From Leptobrachium leishanense (taxonomy: Eukaryota > Chordata > Amphibia > Anura > Megophryidae), in assembly GCA_009667805.1 (NCBI GenBank), contig CM019063.1, positions 192,275,871 through 192,339,870 on the forward strand: 64,000 nucleotides of DNA. The letters are read 5' to 3'. The first letter of the stretch is position 1, and every line of letters starts with the position of its first letter. The position numbers and the translations under genes are program-made. Below are positions 45,060 to 56,312 of the stretch, piece by piece. The notes under the pieces are model-generated. The model saw only the letters and a list, made by a program, of their open reading frames with translations. It was not told the DNA's origin and ran no database searches.

Positions 45060-45628
45060 GGGACATTGAAGTCGTAAATGTCCTTTTATACCACAATACA
45101 GGCACGATCCCTCACGAAGACGCCTTGTTCTCTCTTCCTCTGTAAGCCTAGTTGCATAGGCTCAGAGGGAGGAGATAACTCTCTGGGTGGTGCCTGAAAG
45201 ACAGGGGCCAACCTTGGTAACGGTCTCTTAGGTTTCTCTCTTGGAGTTCTTCTGTCCCTTATCTGATCATCCAGATCTGTACAATAATCAATGAGTTCAC
45301 TCAATACCTCAGGTAATTTAAGAGGAGCCAATTCATGCATCAATGACTCTGATAACCCCTCCATAAAAGCCAGAACCAGAGCCTCATTAGTCCAGTTCAC
45401 ATCAGAAACCAACGTTTTAAATTCTATGGCATAATCAGACACAGTCCTTTTCCCTTGACGTATGCGGAACAAGGATTTGCCAGCTACCTTGGCCTTTCTG
45501 GTAGGATTAAATGTACATTTTAGCTTGGCTATGAATTCTTTATAGTTCCGTATGATAGGCTTCTCTGCCTCCCATAAAGGATTCTTTTCATTTGTAGCAA
45601 AAAGTCTCTTTAGGATTTTTATCGGCAT
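45060..45628 (-). pseudogene. Chromovirus gag, N-terminus missing, frameshift before zinc knuckle
   Basis: The open segment 45628-45086 holds the capsid-like region (EAEKPIIRNYKEFIAKLKC, then FRIQGKRTVSDYAIEFKTL-type residues around LFRIRQGKRTVSDYAIEF) and ends in [13 protein letters not shown]. The CCHC knuckle [14 protein letters not shown] lies in another frame at about 45105-45064, so one indel separates them. The N-terminal part of gag is absent. Confidence 0.75.
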
Positions 45629-45828
45629 TTTTTTTTAAATTTAATTTTTTCTCCTGTAACAGGCCTTTTTATTATTATTCCTAGGACCTCATATATTATT
45701 TCCAGGCATTTTCATGCAGTAGTTTCTTTTTTTAAAAGCTGCAGGGTTGGCGAATCAAACTCGAAGTGAGGGAACGGGAGAGCACCAAAATGTCAGTGAC
45801 ATTTCGGCGCTCTCTGAATAACCCTGTA
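45629..45828. mobile_element. TIR element, family A copy 4 (right end)
   Basis: CTGTAACAGGCCTTTTTATT to GCTCTCTGAATAACCCTG. It repeats sequence already present on the left of the chromovirus (41190-41263), so it is not simply the other half of copy 3. Confidence 0.7.
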
Positions 45829-46867
45829 TGTTTTTTTCTACATTTAAAGGAGTTGTCTATTATCTTTTCGTTCTGTTTCTTAGCGTAAGTCTATTAAACC
45901 ATCACCTTTCAATTGTTTTGTGGTGACAACTTGGGAAATACAGTCCAAAATACAGCTCAAGGTGTAATCAGATGTTAGGCAGTTTGGCAAGAACTGATCT
46001 CAGTTGATCTAGGTTGGTGATCAGCAGTGGAAGTCTATACCAGCAATTGCCATTCCCAGAATACTTTGCCTTTCTGTGCCCTTACTCAATTCAAGGAGCA
46101 AGAAAAAGAGCCCCCAAAGTTTCATTCATATATATAAAGATTAGGTATTCGTAAATTCAATACAAATTTCTAAATCTGTCCTATGTTCCTTTTTTTATGT
46201 AAAATATGGGCACTATCACCTGGTGTGAGCTAACCCTAGAGTCAGCATGTTTTTGCTTTAGCACCAGGTATAAAGAGTCTAGCGCCTGACCAACAGATCG
46301 TTTGCCTCCCGTTAGAAATGGGAAAAATCACTTGGTGCGTGTTAATTAGCGATTCGTAGCGCAAGCTTACTGTATTTGCCGCGTCCTATACTTAACATGG
46401 GGAGTGCTAGCGAGCACTTGTGCTATTATAACCAACAGATCACTTTGTGCCTGTGCTAATTTATGGACAGACGCTAATCACAAAATTTTACCTACTGCTC
46501 AACCTTGGTGGTAACTCAAAAAAAAACAGGTCCTCACCCAAAATTAACAGGCAATTAACAGGCAATTGAAAGGAATGCAGCACAGGTGTTCTCTTGGCCC
46601 CATACACCATAGTAATGGATCTGGTCAGCAATGTTGTTGCTGTTGCAGTAGGCTCTATTATGATATATATGTATCCTTTATCCACATATATCCTAATTCT
46701 AATATATTGGCTAATTCTAAACATTTAATGCTGGGGTTATTCATAGTATGTAAGCGGTTGATTATCAGGGTGACCGTGTGGACCATGTTTAAAGGGATGC
46801 ATGGATACATTTTTCCCTTAAACATGTATTATTTATATGCTGCAGCAGGAAAATTATTGTGGCTCAA
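45829..46867. other. Non-coding sequence with one MITE-like end
   Basis: 46205-46490 holds ACCTGGTGTGAGCTAA and CCAACAGATCACTTTG, which recur in inverted orientation at 48125-48215, suggesting an older element now split by later insertions. The rest shows nothing. Confidence 0.4.
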
Positions 46868-47692
46868 AATGCAATAAAATTAAAATTTTCAATCATCTAC
46901 AGTGTGTAATTTTTTTTCACATTTTATCATGCAAGCCTTTGTGGTTATATTTTCTATGGGGTGCACTTGCTAAAAAAATAGAAATGGGGACTCGTTACAT
47001 TTCTTTTGGGGGAAATTACGTGATTTTTAGCAAATGCCCCTCCAAAGAAAAAATCATTAGTGCAGCATCATTGTTCACCTTATAATTTAAATGGGAACAA
47101 TATCGCTGCATTAATAAAACAAAAACAAAAAAAAATGTTTTTTTATTTTCTCTTTAATTTTTTTAAATTTAATTTAATTTTTACATTTAACATGGTTATG
47201 TTTGGTATCATTGGAAAGGCCATAATTGAAAAGGCCATCCAAGATGCCGACCAACTCTGAGAGGGCACCGCAATCCGGCGTCTTTTGGCACCGAATCGCG
47301 ATCCAGCCCCAAGGGGTTAAAGGCAGCCACTGCTTGGAAGGGCAGGCTGTACCCTTCCAAGCGGTGCCTGCCTTCTGTGTGTGCCCCAAGCAGATCGGGA
47401 GGGAGAGAGGTCTAAAGCACCTGACCCCCTCCCCTTCAGGCACCTTCCCCGCACTGGCAGGGGGGTGCCTGGAATAGACGTCATCGCGCTCAGCGCGATG
47501 ACGCTATTCCTGCCCGCCAGAGTCCCGGAGGCTGACATCCAAGATGTCAGCCCGCACCGGGGGGCTGCAGCGATCGGCCGGAATCCTGGCCGATCGCGGC
47601 TGCAAAGGGAGGACGTGCTCAGTGCATCCTCCACAGCCAAGAGTACATGTGGCAGGACACGCTGAGCCCGTCCTCCGCATGGAAGGGGTTAA
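46868..47692. mobile_element. TTAA-type element, left-truncated
   Basis: AATGCAATAAAATTAAAATT to CCGCATGGAAGGGG-TTAA parallels the element at 13936 from its middle onward, including AGTGCAGCATCATTGTTCAC. Several GC-rich hairpins lie at 47310-47600. The left terminus is absent. Confidence 0.7.
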
Positions 47693-47855
47693 TTTTATAT
47701 ATGATGCATATAACCATGGATGATATGGCCACCTGGGAGGATTTAATAATGCAAGGGTGTGAGGGCTCTTCGCTGGATTTGTTCATACTTATACAAACTT
47801 GCGAGGGCAGAGGATAGGTATGGCCAGGCATTCTGCACTGTTCTATCCTGTACAT

Positions 47856-48037
47856 CAGTGGTTCTCAAACTTGTCCTTGGGAGCCCCAACCAGGCCAGAT
47901 TTTGCAGATAGCTGAAGCACAGCACAGGTGATATTATTTGCTGCTCAGTGATTGCAGGATTCAGTCTGCATTTCCCAAAGGTGATCTGCAAAATCTGGCC
48001 TGGTTGGGGGTCCCGAGGACAGGTTTGAGAACTACTG
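47856..48037. mobile_element. hAT-type MITE (182 bp)
   Basis: CAGTGGTTCTCAAACTTGTC at the left and GGTTTGAGAACTACTG at the right form long inverted repeats (CCAACCAGGCCAGATTTTGC inside). The flanks CTGTACAT and CTGTACAC are an 8-bp duplication with one mismatch. Confidence 0.85.
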
Positions 48038-48551
48038 CTGTACACAACCGCATTAACACTGGGTCTCAGCGCAGGTCTTAGCGTTTCCCTAGCGTGCACT
48101 GAGCTGCCTTATACAGGGACTACCGCGGACAAGGTGATCTGTTGGTTGGTCGTCAAGTGCCACCTTTTAGCGACTCATGCTAGATTTTTCCATTAGCAAT
48201 GGCATTTTAGCTCACACCAGGTCCTATGTGTGTACAAATTATTTTAATTAAAGCTCTGAAAAAAATGTTTGTTTTCATTTTTTCTTCATTTTTTTATATA
48301 TATAACTAGGTGGAAAGCCTGCCCAGAGGGCAGTCTATTGTTGTTGTTTGTCGCCAGCTCAGAATTCATGTCCACATATTTTTTTTCAATGTCCTATCCA
48401 AGAATATCTCTCTATATAAATGCGTTTGTAACGCGTCCATCGCCATCCCATCCGCAACAGGAGGGCCAACTGAGCAGCTCTGATGGGTGCGCGCACAGCT
48501 GACAACGCATTACAAAGGCATTTATATATTAGAGCAGGTTCCGCTTCCCTC

Positions 48552-48810
48552 TTAGATTGTAAGCTCACGGGAGCAGGACCCTCTTAGATTGTAAACTCAT
48601 GGGAACAGGACCCTCTTAGATTGTAAACTCACGGGAACAGGACCCTCTTAGATTGTAAACTCACAGGAACAGGACCCCTTAGATTGTAAACCCGTGGGAC
48701 CCCTTAGATTGTAAGCTCATGGGATAGCTTGTAAACTCATGGGACCCCTTAGATTGTAAGCTCATGGGACCCCTTAGATTGTAAGCTCATGGGGCCCCTT
48801 AGATTGTGTT
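48552..48810. repeat. Tandem array derived from a LINE-tail-like motif
   Basis: About ten units built on CTTAGATTGTAAGCTCATGG. The first four are about 37 bp, with GAACAGGACCCT, and later ones shrink to 22-24 bp. The motif AGATTGTAAGCTC is typical of L2-type 3' ends, so the array probably grew from one. Confidence 0.85.
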
Positions 48811-48903
48811 GGGCTTGGGCTGCCATTTTTTTTGTAGCGTATACATTATGCGCATATTTACTTTATGCGTATATATAATGGCACGTGGTATGCATGGCAT
48901 GTC

Positions 48904-49280
48904 AGGCTGGTAGTTAGGCACACTGGTATTATGACACATTGGTATTATGGCTGGCAGACTGGTATTGTGCATGGCAGACTGGTAATATGGCTGGCAGACT
49001 GGTATTGTGCATGGCAGGCTGGTATTGTGCATGGCAGACTGGTAATAAGGCTGGCAGACTGGTATTGTGCATGGCAGACTGGTAATATGGCTGGCAGGCT
49101 GGTATTGTGCATTGCAGACTGGTAATATGGCTGGCAGACTGGTATTGTGCAAGGCAGACTGGTACTATGGCTGGCAGACTGGTATTGTGCATGGCACACT
49201 GGTATTGTGCATAGAAGACTGGTAATAAGGCTGGCAGACTGGTATTGTGCATGGCAGACTGGTAATATGGCTGGCAGACT
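48904..49280. repeat. Minisatellite, 40-bp unit made of two 20-bp halves
   Basis: Repeats of GGCTGGCAGACTGGTATTGT followed by GCATGGCAGACTGGTAATAT, about nine double units with few changes. The ORFs on both strands here are products of the repeat. Confidence 0.92.
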
Positions 49281-49308
49281 GGGGGAGACTCTGGGCAGGG
49301 GGATCTGT

Positions 49309-49540
49309 GAGGGACACAAAAAATCTGATGCATTGGAGAGGCGCTGTGCGCACAGCGCCTCTCCAATGGATTGGATTTTTGTGTCCCTCGCGCACGCCAA
49401 AACATTAATACGGCAGAGTGTATAATGCGTTTGTGCACCCAGCAGTACGCTGGGTGCGCAAACAACCGCCCAAACAGTACTACGGCGGAGTGTAGAATGC
49501 ATTTGCATATGCATTCGACACTCCACCGTCATACTGTTTG
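49309..49540. repeat. Three consecutive hairpin-forming palindromes
   Basis: 49309-49389: arms GAGGGACACAAAAA / TTTTTGTGTCCCTC and CATTGGAGAGGCGCTGTGCG with complement. 49430-49462: GTTTGTGCACCCAGC with GCTGGGTGCGCAAAC. 49471-49540: CAAACAGTACTACGGCGGAG against CTCCACCGTCATACTGTTTG. They lie end to end between the minisatellite and an A/T-rich TATAATATAAAA end at 49610. Confidence 0.8.
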
Positions 49541-49694
49541 GCCGGTTGGTTGCGCTGGTTGCGTGCGCATGCGCAGAAGGGTTTTTGGCGACGGACACGC
49601 CGGACCTTACTGTTTTATATTATAGGATGGATAGAAATAGATATTGAACATAAATAAAAACTGTATCTGTGCTTAGCAGAGTTGTACATAATAT

Positions 49695-49909
49695 CCTTAA
49701 GGATCAAGCCTTTTTTGCCTTGCTGCATGGTAAGGACCAGAGCAATTTTGCCATTTTTGCTATGTACTTGTACAGTGAATTTCCACTCTTTCATTTGGTG
49801 CGCCACCAAATGAAAGAGTGGAAATTCACTGTACAAGTACATAGCAAAAATGGCAAAATTGCTCTGGTCCTTACCATGCAGCAAGGCAAAAAAGGCTTGA
49901 TCCTTAAGG
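49695..49909. mobile_element. Perfect palindrome (106-bp arms, 3-nt loop), TTAA-type MITE
   Basis: Each arm starts CCTTAAGGATCAAGCC. I compared the arms base by base and saw no mismatch over 106 bp; the loop is CGC at 49801-49803. The right side continues GGTTAG, like the GGGGTTAA ends of TTAA elements. Because it is self-complementary, both strands show the same short ORF (HQMKEWKFTVQVHSKNGK), which is not a gene. Confidence 0.9.
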
Positions 49910-50310
49910 GGTTAGTAATTCTAACTTTGCATTTGTCATTTCCTTGTTATATTGTTTTTAATTCTCTATCCACAATTAGTGTAGATAACTCCTCCTCTGG
50001 GAAAAATAAATATGAAAAATGACAGAGAATTTAATTGAGAAACACTACAGGGTTTTCCCGTTAACGGATTTTCAGATTCCTATTACAAGCACATTATTTC
50101 TCCTACGCGTTTCTTGTCGACACATTTGCAGAACAATAATTTTATTGTGCGTTGTGATGATTTCAGGCTTAGTTGTTAGGAATGATATCCGTTTCGCATA
50201 TTTCAGTCCTAGCTCCTGTTCTATGCTATTTTTAAGGATGAGTTGTTCCATTTAGATAAAATCTCCTCTGAGCTTGAGTTATATAAATCAATTGATTATT
50301 TCTGCACTAT
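49910..50310. other. Non-coding sequence, nothing recognised
   Basis: No family or exon recognised. Confidence 0.35.
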
Positions 50311-50492
50311 CAGGGTTATTCAGAGAAAGTTGAAAATCTGTAGAACTGGCAGGAGAAGAGAACAATCTAGACCAAATAGCCGATTTGGAAAGTAAGATAA
50401 ATGGGAGAATTTTTCAGGTTTGGCTATTTTGACCTAGAATTTTCACTTCTCCAGTCATTCTCTTGAGTTTCACCTTTCTTTGAATAGATCTG
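50311..50492. mobile_element. Palindromic MITE, family B copy 3 (182 bp)
   Basis: CAGGGTTATTCAGAGAAAG to CTTTGAATAGATCTG, with TAT on both sides; the interior matches the other copies. Confidence 0.85.
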
Positions 50493-51254
50493 TATGTCTT
50501 TATGGGGAAAATCCATATATTACTCTTACTAGTCCATCTATCTCAATAAAGTTAAATTCTACTCAAATTCCAGACGATTTACTTGGCTTTGATTAAAATA
50601 TTCCTGTTACAGAGGTAGGTTATAAAGTCTACTCATGGTGTGGAAATTACAGAACCATGATTAAATTGCAACTTGTATTGGTTTTGCGTACGTGTACTGT
50701 ATATACGGTTGTAATGGACATCCTTACCTTGTATCATAAAAGGGAAACCATGCAAATGTTCTATTTCTTGGAGCATCATTTATCATATAGAAATGAACTT
50801 GGCAGACTGGAGGGTAGAAGGCCATATTAAGTTGTTGTGGACAATATCATTATACATTTTGTTTGCTTCTCGTTTTGTGAGAGCTTTGTTACACTTTTTG
50901 TAAGCAGTTTGTGAGCAGTCTTCAATTCTCATATAATTCGTGCTTATAGCATTAACCCTACTGTACATGCTCTCACATCCAGGGCACACTATACAACAGT
51001 TTGACATTAGTAAACTGTAAAAGGTGTATTAAAGGGACATTTTTAATAAAAATGTAACTCTTAATATATCCAATCTGGTAACATAGGCTGTGCCTACGTA
51101 GAATTAACACTGTCTTCTGGAGGTGGCTCAGCTTGCGTTCTTTTCTCACTTGTTGGGTCACAGACTGTATAAGCCTTTAAACAATGACTGGATGTTTTCT
51201 TGCAAATATATAATATTAAGGGTTATAATATTTAATATTTGGGCAAAAGCTGCT
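50493..51254. other. Non-coding sequence, nothing recognised
   Basis: Short ORFs only; no repeat family recognised. Confidence 0.35.
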
Positions 51255-51440
51255 TGATCCAGGGAGAAATCTCACTGCCATTCTGGGGGTCAAGAACGAT
51301 TTTTTTCCAAGTATGTTGTATATTGGCGAGCGTTTCACACTGTCTTTTTTGCTTTCTTCTGGATCAACAGCAGTAGGTGTTGTGTGAAAGGCTGAACTCG
51401 ATGGACGCTTGGCTTTTTTCAGCCTATGTAAGTTTGAAAT
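51255..51440 (+). mobile_element. LINE 3' tail (CR1-like), truncated
   Basis: GGCTGAACTCGATGGACGC, then TTGGCTTTTTTCAGCCTATG, is a 3' tail string frequent in amphibian and fish LINE copies (compare GATGGGCCGAAAGG at 25117). No coding part. Confidence 0.5.
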
Positions 51441-53480
51441 CTCAGATTCATTTTGCTTATGTGCAATTACTTCTATATCTCATCCCAAGCTTCAAAACGG
51501 CTAGAAGAAAATGATATAATGATGGGAAATTGGACTGGTCCCCATAGTGATAATTTGGTGTTACTGAATAGAAATGGGCTCAAATCAATGTAGAGATAAG
51601 ATCAAATAGCAGTATAAACGTTATAAGACTGATATGTAGTCTACTGTGAATACCTTTAATATAGAAATATAAAAGTTTAATGAGAGATGCAGAGAAAGAC
51701 GGAAGGGAAAGAAATTAAGTAAATAAAATTCAGGTAAATACAATTTAATATGTATAATACATAAAGACACGTACAACAATACACAAATTAAAAAAATGAT
51801 GGTGCTCACAAACTTCCTGCATTTGCTGCAAATTTCCAGAGTTTGCAGCTTCTCCACTGAGCACTTCCCAAACCATTATTCTCACGGTCTACTATTTTTC
51901 AACAGGACTTGTCTTTCCAGGATGGGTAAGGGGTATTTTGTCTAGCAATTGTCACATGATTCCATTCACAAGGTTGGATGGCTGGAACTATTACCTAAGG
52001 TCTATTCCGTGAAGTAAATTGTGAGTGCAACTGTTCCGAGGCTTGGTCGTGACTCAAGTTCCTTTTATAGGATGCTGCAGGGAAATAGAAACGGGGCGTC
52101 CTTAAATTTCCAGAGGCAAGGAAAATATATTGTTAAGGAATTTGGGGTGCCCCTTTAATAATTAGGTACCTGAATAGAAAATTTTATTCAAAATTCTTTG
52201 TTTCAGTTGTTAAAGATCTCTTTTAAGTAATTCAAGTGAGGAATAGCAGAACCATTCTTTTCCACAAATGATATAATTTAAAATAAATATTAATTCTCTG
52301 CCATCTGGAAAAAGTATCAAGGTGTAGTTATGGGGCTTACAGTGGGACAGCATCAAAGGAATATTGCAGCATTAAATGAATGACAAATGACAGCTGCACC
52401 ATCAACCAAATCTTGCAGCGTTGGAATCTCATCAGTAAAATGATCCGAATGCTGCTTGGCATCAGTAGATGGATGAATAAGGATAGGTATTGGTAAAATC
52501 ACGCATGGACGTGACACATTGTGAATGAGCACCCTTATGCCCAGAAGTCACAAGACCCCAAGAAATGTGACATCATGGAGTAATTTGAAAAGAAGCCAAT
52601 TTATTATTTTTAATTTAATTACCCTTCTGCATAGTGTGTACTTGTACATAGATGTGCTACATACATTTGTAGTTGGACTCTAAAGAAATGTTTTTATTCT
52701 TTTAAAATGTATCATATCTGCCCATCTATTTTTCCTTTGTGGAGATACAGAAAAAAACCACTTGTTTATGATTTTGGCACCTTTCCTTGGTAGATTATAG
52801 TGAAAGAGATGAGCAGGACACTGTAGCTACACAAGCTGTGCTTGTTAACTTTTAAATGTGTATAATATATATACAGAAATATTTAATTGACCTATGTTAA
52901 TGGAATAAATAATCTACTTCTCGATATATGTGTGGGAATAAGTGCTGCCATTATTGTCATGGAGCTGACGTGGTGCTCCACGCTTCAAACCCCAAGAGAC
53001 TTTATGTTCATTTATATCGTGTGATTTTAAATATATTTTACATTGTTTGGTTTTAGTTTAAATTAGTTTAGTGTAAAATGGCGTAGCTTTAGTTTTAAAT
53101 ATACTTATATTTCTTTAGGTAAAAATTTGTTTTTTATTAAAGATACTACCTGCAGCGAGTTCAAATGCTTTCTTTTGTATAGATTGTAAAATAGATTTGA
53201 GTAATTTGTGATTAGGCAAAAGGGTTTTCTCTTTGTTCATCTGCTATCTGTTTACATGTCTCAGAGGTTGGGAGTCACCATTGTCTTAGCCAAAACCTAA
53301 CTGATTTCCTTTACAATAGATTATGTAAATGATGTGTGATATGAAAAAAGAGGAATGTTTATTGTAAAAATCTGACACAATGTAATTAGCATTTTAGTAG
53401 GACGATGTGCAACATTTATGCAAATTATGGCTGTTGGATCTCAGCATAAGTAGTGTTGTTTTTGTTCATTAAAGACACAG
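51441..53480. other. Low-repeat non-coding stretch with one weak terminal-exon candidate
   Basis: No transposon ends seen. At 52794-52855 an acceptor-like CACCTTTCCTTGGTAG precedes a 20-residue open segment (YSERDEQDTVATQAVLVNF) ending in TAA, with AATAAA about 50 bp later. It could be a terminal exon or chance. Confidence 0.3.
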
Positions 53481-53748
53481 AGAGAGAATCCTGTTGGAAC
53501 ATACAGCCGCGTCTGGTGTCTCCTTCAACTACGCTACACTACACACTCAACCTCAGAAGGCACAGAGCGTCCTTCTGGAAATTCCTAACGACTCCAGGGC
53601 AGAGAAACAGAAGCAGGCGGGTCAAGCTGCTCGAGGCGCTGAGGACAGCGCTCCCAGTAGCCGGGCTGACCGCAATGAAGGGGTGTCTGGAGAGTCAGGA
53701 CAGACGGAAGAGAACGGTTCCGTCAAAATTATTAACTATAACTGATGC
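53481..53748 (+). CDS. Possible terminal exon or LTR-leader ORF, not identified
   Basis: About 88 codons open to a TGA at 53743, after an acceptor-like ATTAAAGACACAG. The segment is markedly GC-richer than its surroundings. The peptide has SGVSFNYATLHTQPQKA (NYATL resembles an ITIM core) and a low-complexity hydrophilic tail ending VKIINYN. Alternatively, the start (ATTAAA, then TCTGGTGTCTCCTTCAAC) resembles the end of an LTR. I cannot decide between host exon and retroelement leader. Confidence 0.3.
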
Positions 53749-54661
53749 TTATTCATAATTTCCCTTTTACTGAAAATTTACATTCTTGCTATTGAGCTTT
53801 TCAGTATCGTCTCTTGAGCATACATATGCATTTGTGAACCCTGTGTGCACTTATTAATCATTTAAATATTTGTTAAATTAATCATTTGTAATTTCCACCA
53901 CTGTATTCTGTTGTTATACATCTCACATGGTGTGACACAACAACAATTTGCAGATTATTCTGATATCTTTCATCAGTGTTTCTTTTCTTTTGTACGACTC
54001 AGCATGAACACAGGAATATTTGTCTGATGGATTCACAGCGCGGCCCAACTGTGAACAATTATAAACATATCAAATAACCACTTGAACTTGCTGTACCATT
54101 TTTCTTTATTGGGATGTGTTTTAGAATTAATTTGGAAATGTGACTTGAACAGATAACTTTAATTTTATATCCCTAGGAAGTAATTTTATTTTCTCATTTA
54201 TTTAAAAACATGCATTTATATAGTTAAGGGCTAAAAACCTCCCATTTGTTTTCATTGTACAAAGAAAAGCTGCCTCTCCCTTTTACTAAATGAAGTGAAG
54301 CATTGCATAGGTAATAACATCCAGATGTCTAACCAAGCGAATAATGAATAAAGGAGACTGGTCATCCATTAGAAATTATGGAGTTTTTTGCATTAAATGT
54401 TGTCCTTTTTTTTTGTCTTTTAAGTATACCTAAATTAGATAAGCGCGCATTTCCTCCAAGACATACCAACTGTTTGACATGTATATTTTGTTTTACATAC
54501 AGATTTTCTATATTGCAAATGGTTTCCCTCCCATATACACACATTCCCTCTTTCGCATTTACATACACATACACACCATGTCTTACATAAAAGAGATGTG
54601 TAAGTTGGCAAGGTGAAATAATCAGGCTGTAAGTTTAAAAAACTGTTATTAGTTTACCACT
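53749..54661. other. Non-coding sequence, nothing recognised
   Basis: AT-rich. AATAAA near 54348 is the only regulatory-looking string. Confidence 0.35.
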
Positions 54662-54845
54662 TTAAGCCCTTCACTACCAAGTGATTTTCCAAAAAAACAT
54701 TGTCAGAAACCAGTGTTTTTTTTGTAATATAAATTTTAATTAATTCTACAGTGGTACATATTTATTACTGTAAATATCCTATATGGCCAGTAGATGGCAC
54801 CATCTGCTGCCAAATTGAGTTACAGAGGTTTAAACAGCAGATCTA

Positions 54846-56312
54846 CAGTCAGGTCCAGAAATATTGGGACATTGACACAATTCTAACATCTTTGGCTCTA
54901 TACACCACCACAATGGAGTTGGAATGAAACAAACACAATGTGCTTTAATTGCAGACTGTCAGCTTTAATTTGAGGGTATGTACATCCAACTCAGGTGAAC
55001 GGTGTAGGATTTACAGCAGTTTGCAGATGTGCCTCCCACTTGTTAAGGGACCAAAGGTAATGGGACAATTGGCTTCTCAGCTGTTCCATGGCCAGGTGTG
55101 TGATATTCCCTCATTACCCCAATTACAATGTGCAGATAAAAAGCCCAGAGTTAATTTCAAGTGTGCTATTTTCATTTGCAATCTGTTGCTGTCAACTCTC
55201 AAGATGAGATCCAAAGAGCTGTCACTATCAGTGAAGCAAGCCATCATTAGGCTGAAGAAACAAAACAAACCCATCAGAGAGATAGCAAGAACATAAGGCG
55301 TGGCCAAAACAACTATTTGGAACATTCTCAAAAAGAAGGAACGCACCGGTGAGCTCAGCAACTCCAAAAGACCCGGGAGACCACGGAAAACAACTGTGGT
55401 GGATGACCGAAGAATTCTTTCCCTGGTGAAGAAAACACCCTTCACAACAGTTGGCCAGATCAAGAACACTCTCCAGGAGGTAGGTGTATATGTGTCAAAG
55501 TCAACAATCAAGAGAAGACTTCAGAGTGAATACAGAGGGTTCACCACAAGATGTAAACCATTGGTGAGCCTCAAAAACAGGAAGGCCAGATTAGAGGTTG
55601 CCAAACAACACCTAACAAAGCTTTGACAGTTCTGGAACAAGATCCTATGGACAGATAAGACCAAGATCAACTTCTACCAGAGTGATGGGAAGAGAAGAGG
55701 AGAAGGAAAGGAACTGCTCATGATCCTAAGCATACCAAATCATCAGTGAAGCATGGTGGTGGGAGTGTCATGGCGTGGGCATGTATGGCTGCCAATGGAA
55801 CTGGTTCTCTTGTATTTATTGATGTGACTGCTGACAAAAGCAGCAGGATGAATTCTGAAGTGTTTCGGGCAATATTATCTGCTCACATTCAGCCAAATGC
55901 TGCAGAACTCATTGGACGGCGCTTCACAGTGCAGATGGACTATGACCCAAAGCATACTGCAAAAGCAACCAAAGAGTTTTTGAAGGGACAGAAATGGAAT
56001 GTTATGCAATGGCCAAGTCAATCACCTGACCTGAATCCCATTGAGCATGCATTTCACTTGCTGAAGACAGATGATTTATGATTATTATTCCGTCCCATTA
56101 CCTTTGGTCCCTTAACAAGTGGGAGGCACATCTGCAAACTGCTGTAAGTCCTACACCGTTCACCTGAGTTGGATGTACAGACCCTCAAATTAAAGCTGAC
56201 AGTCTGCAGTTAAAGCACATTGTGTTTGTTTCATTCCAACTCCATTGTGGTGGTGTATAGAGCCAAAGATGTTAGAATTGTGTCGATGCCCCAATATTTC
56301 TGGACCTGACTG
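54846..56312 (+). mobile_element. Tc1-type transposon with ~220-bp inverted repeats
   Basis: CAGTCAGGTCCAGAAATATT at the left has its complement at the right, with TA on both sides (54844-54845, 56313-56314). The ends match over about 220 bp (to TTAAGGGACCAAAGGTAATG) with only a few changes. Long repeats with internal direct repeats are the IR/DR type. The same end sequence is widespread in frogs and fishes. Confidence 0.92.
55204..56081 (+). pseudogene. Tc1 transposase pseudogene
   Basis: N-terminal part: SLSVKQAIIRLKKQNKPIRE, a stop near 55294, then GVAKTTIWNILKKKERTGEL, a basic RPGRPRKTT hook, and VSKSTIKRRLQSEYRGF. A stop follows at about 55624 (LTKL*QFW), then ILWTDKTKINF with the first Asp kept. 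A frameshift precedes the catalytic HGGGSVMAWACMAANGTGSL. FTVQMDYDPKHTAK and PDLNPIEHAF keep the second Asp and the Glu. The C-terminus is cut short. Not functional. Confidence 0.88.

Larger units (their letters stand above)
41264..45628 (-). mobile_element. Chromovirus (Ty3/Gypsy with chromodomain), 5'-truncated
   Basis: Minus-strand order: gag, protease, reverse transcriptase, RNase H, integrase, chromodomain, polypurine tract, LTR. The element stops inside gag at 45628, so the upstream LTR, primer site and gag start are absent. Multiple frameshifts and stops break pol. It is bounded on both sides by family A sequence. Confidence 0.9.

Noticed and set aside
48865..49598. Long overlapping ORFs on both strands with repeated cysteine- and tryptophan-rich peptides
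   Set aside because: They are translations of the 40-bp minisatellite and hairpins; the unit is not a multiple of 3, so all frames look similar.
49615..50022. Same short protein predicted on both strands
   Set aside because: The DNA is a perfect palindrome, so both strands must give the same ORF; it is a MITE.
51931..51945. Strong acceptor TTGTCTTTCCAG followed almost at once by GGTAAGG
   Set aside because: The enclosed exon would be about 5 nt; chance is more likely.
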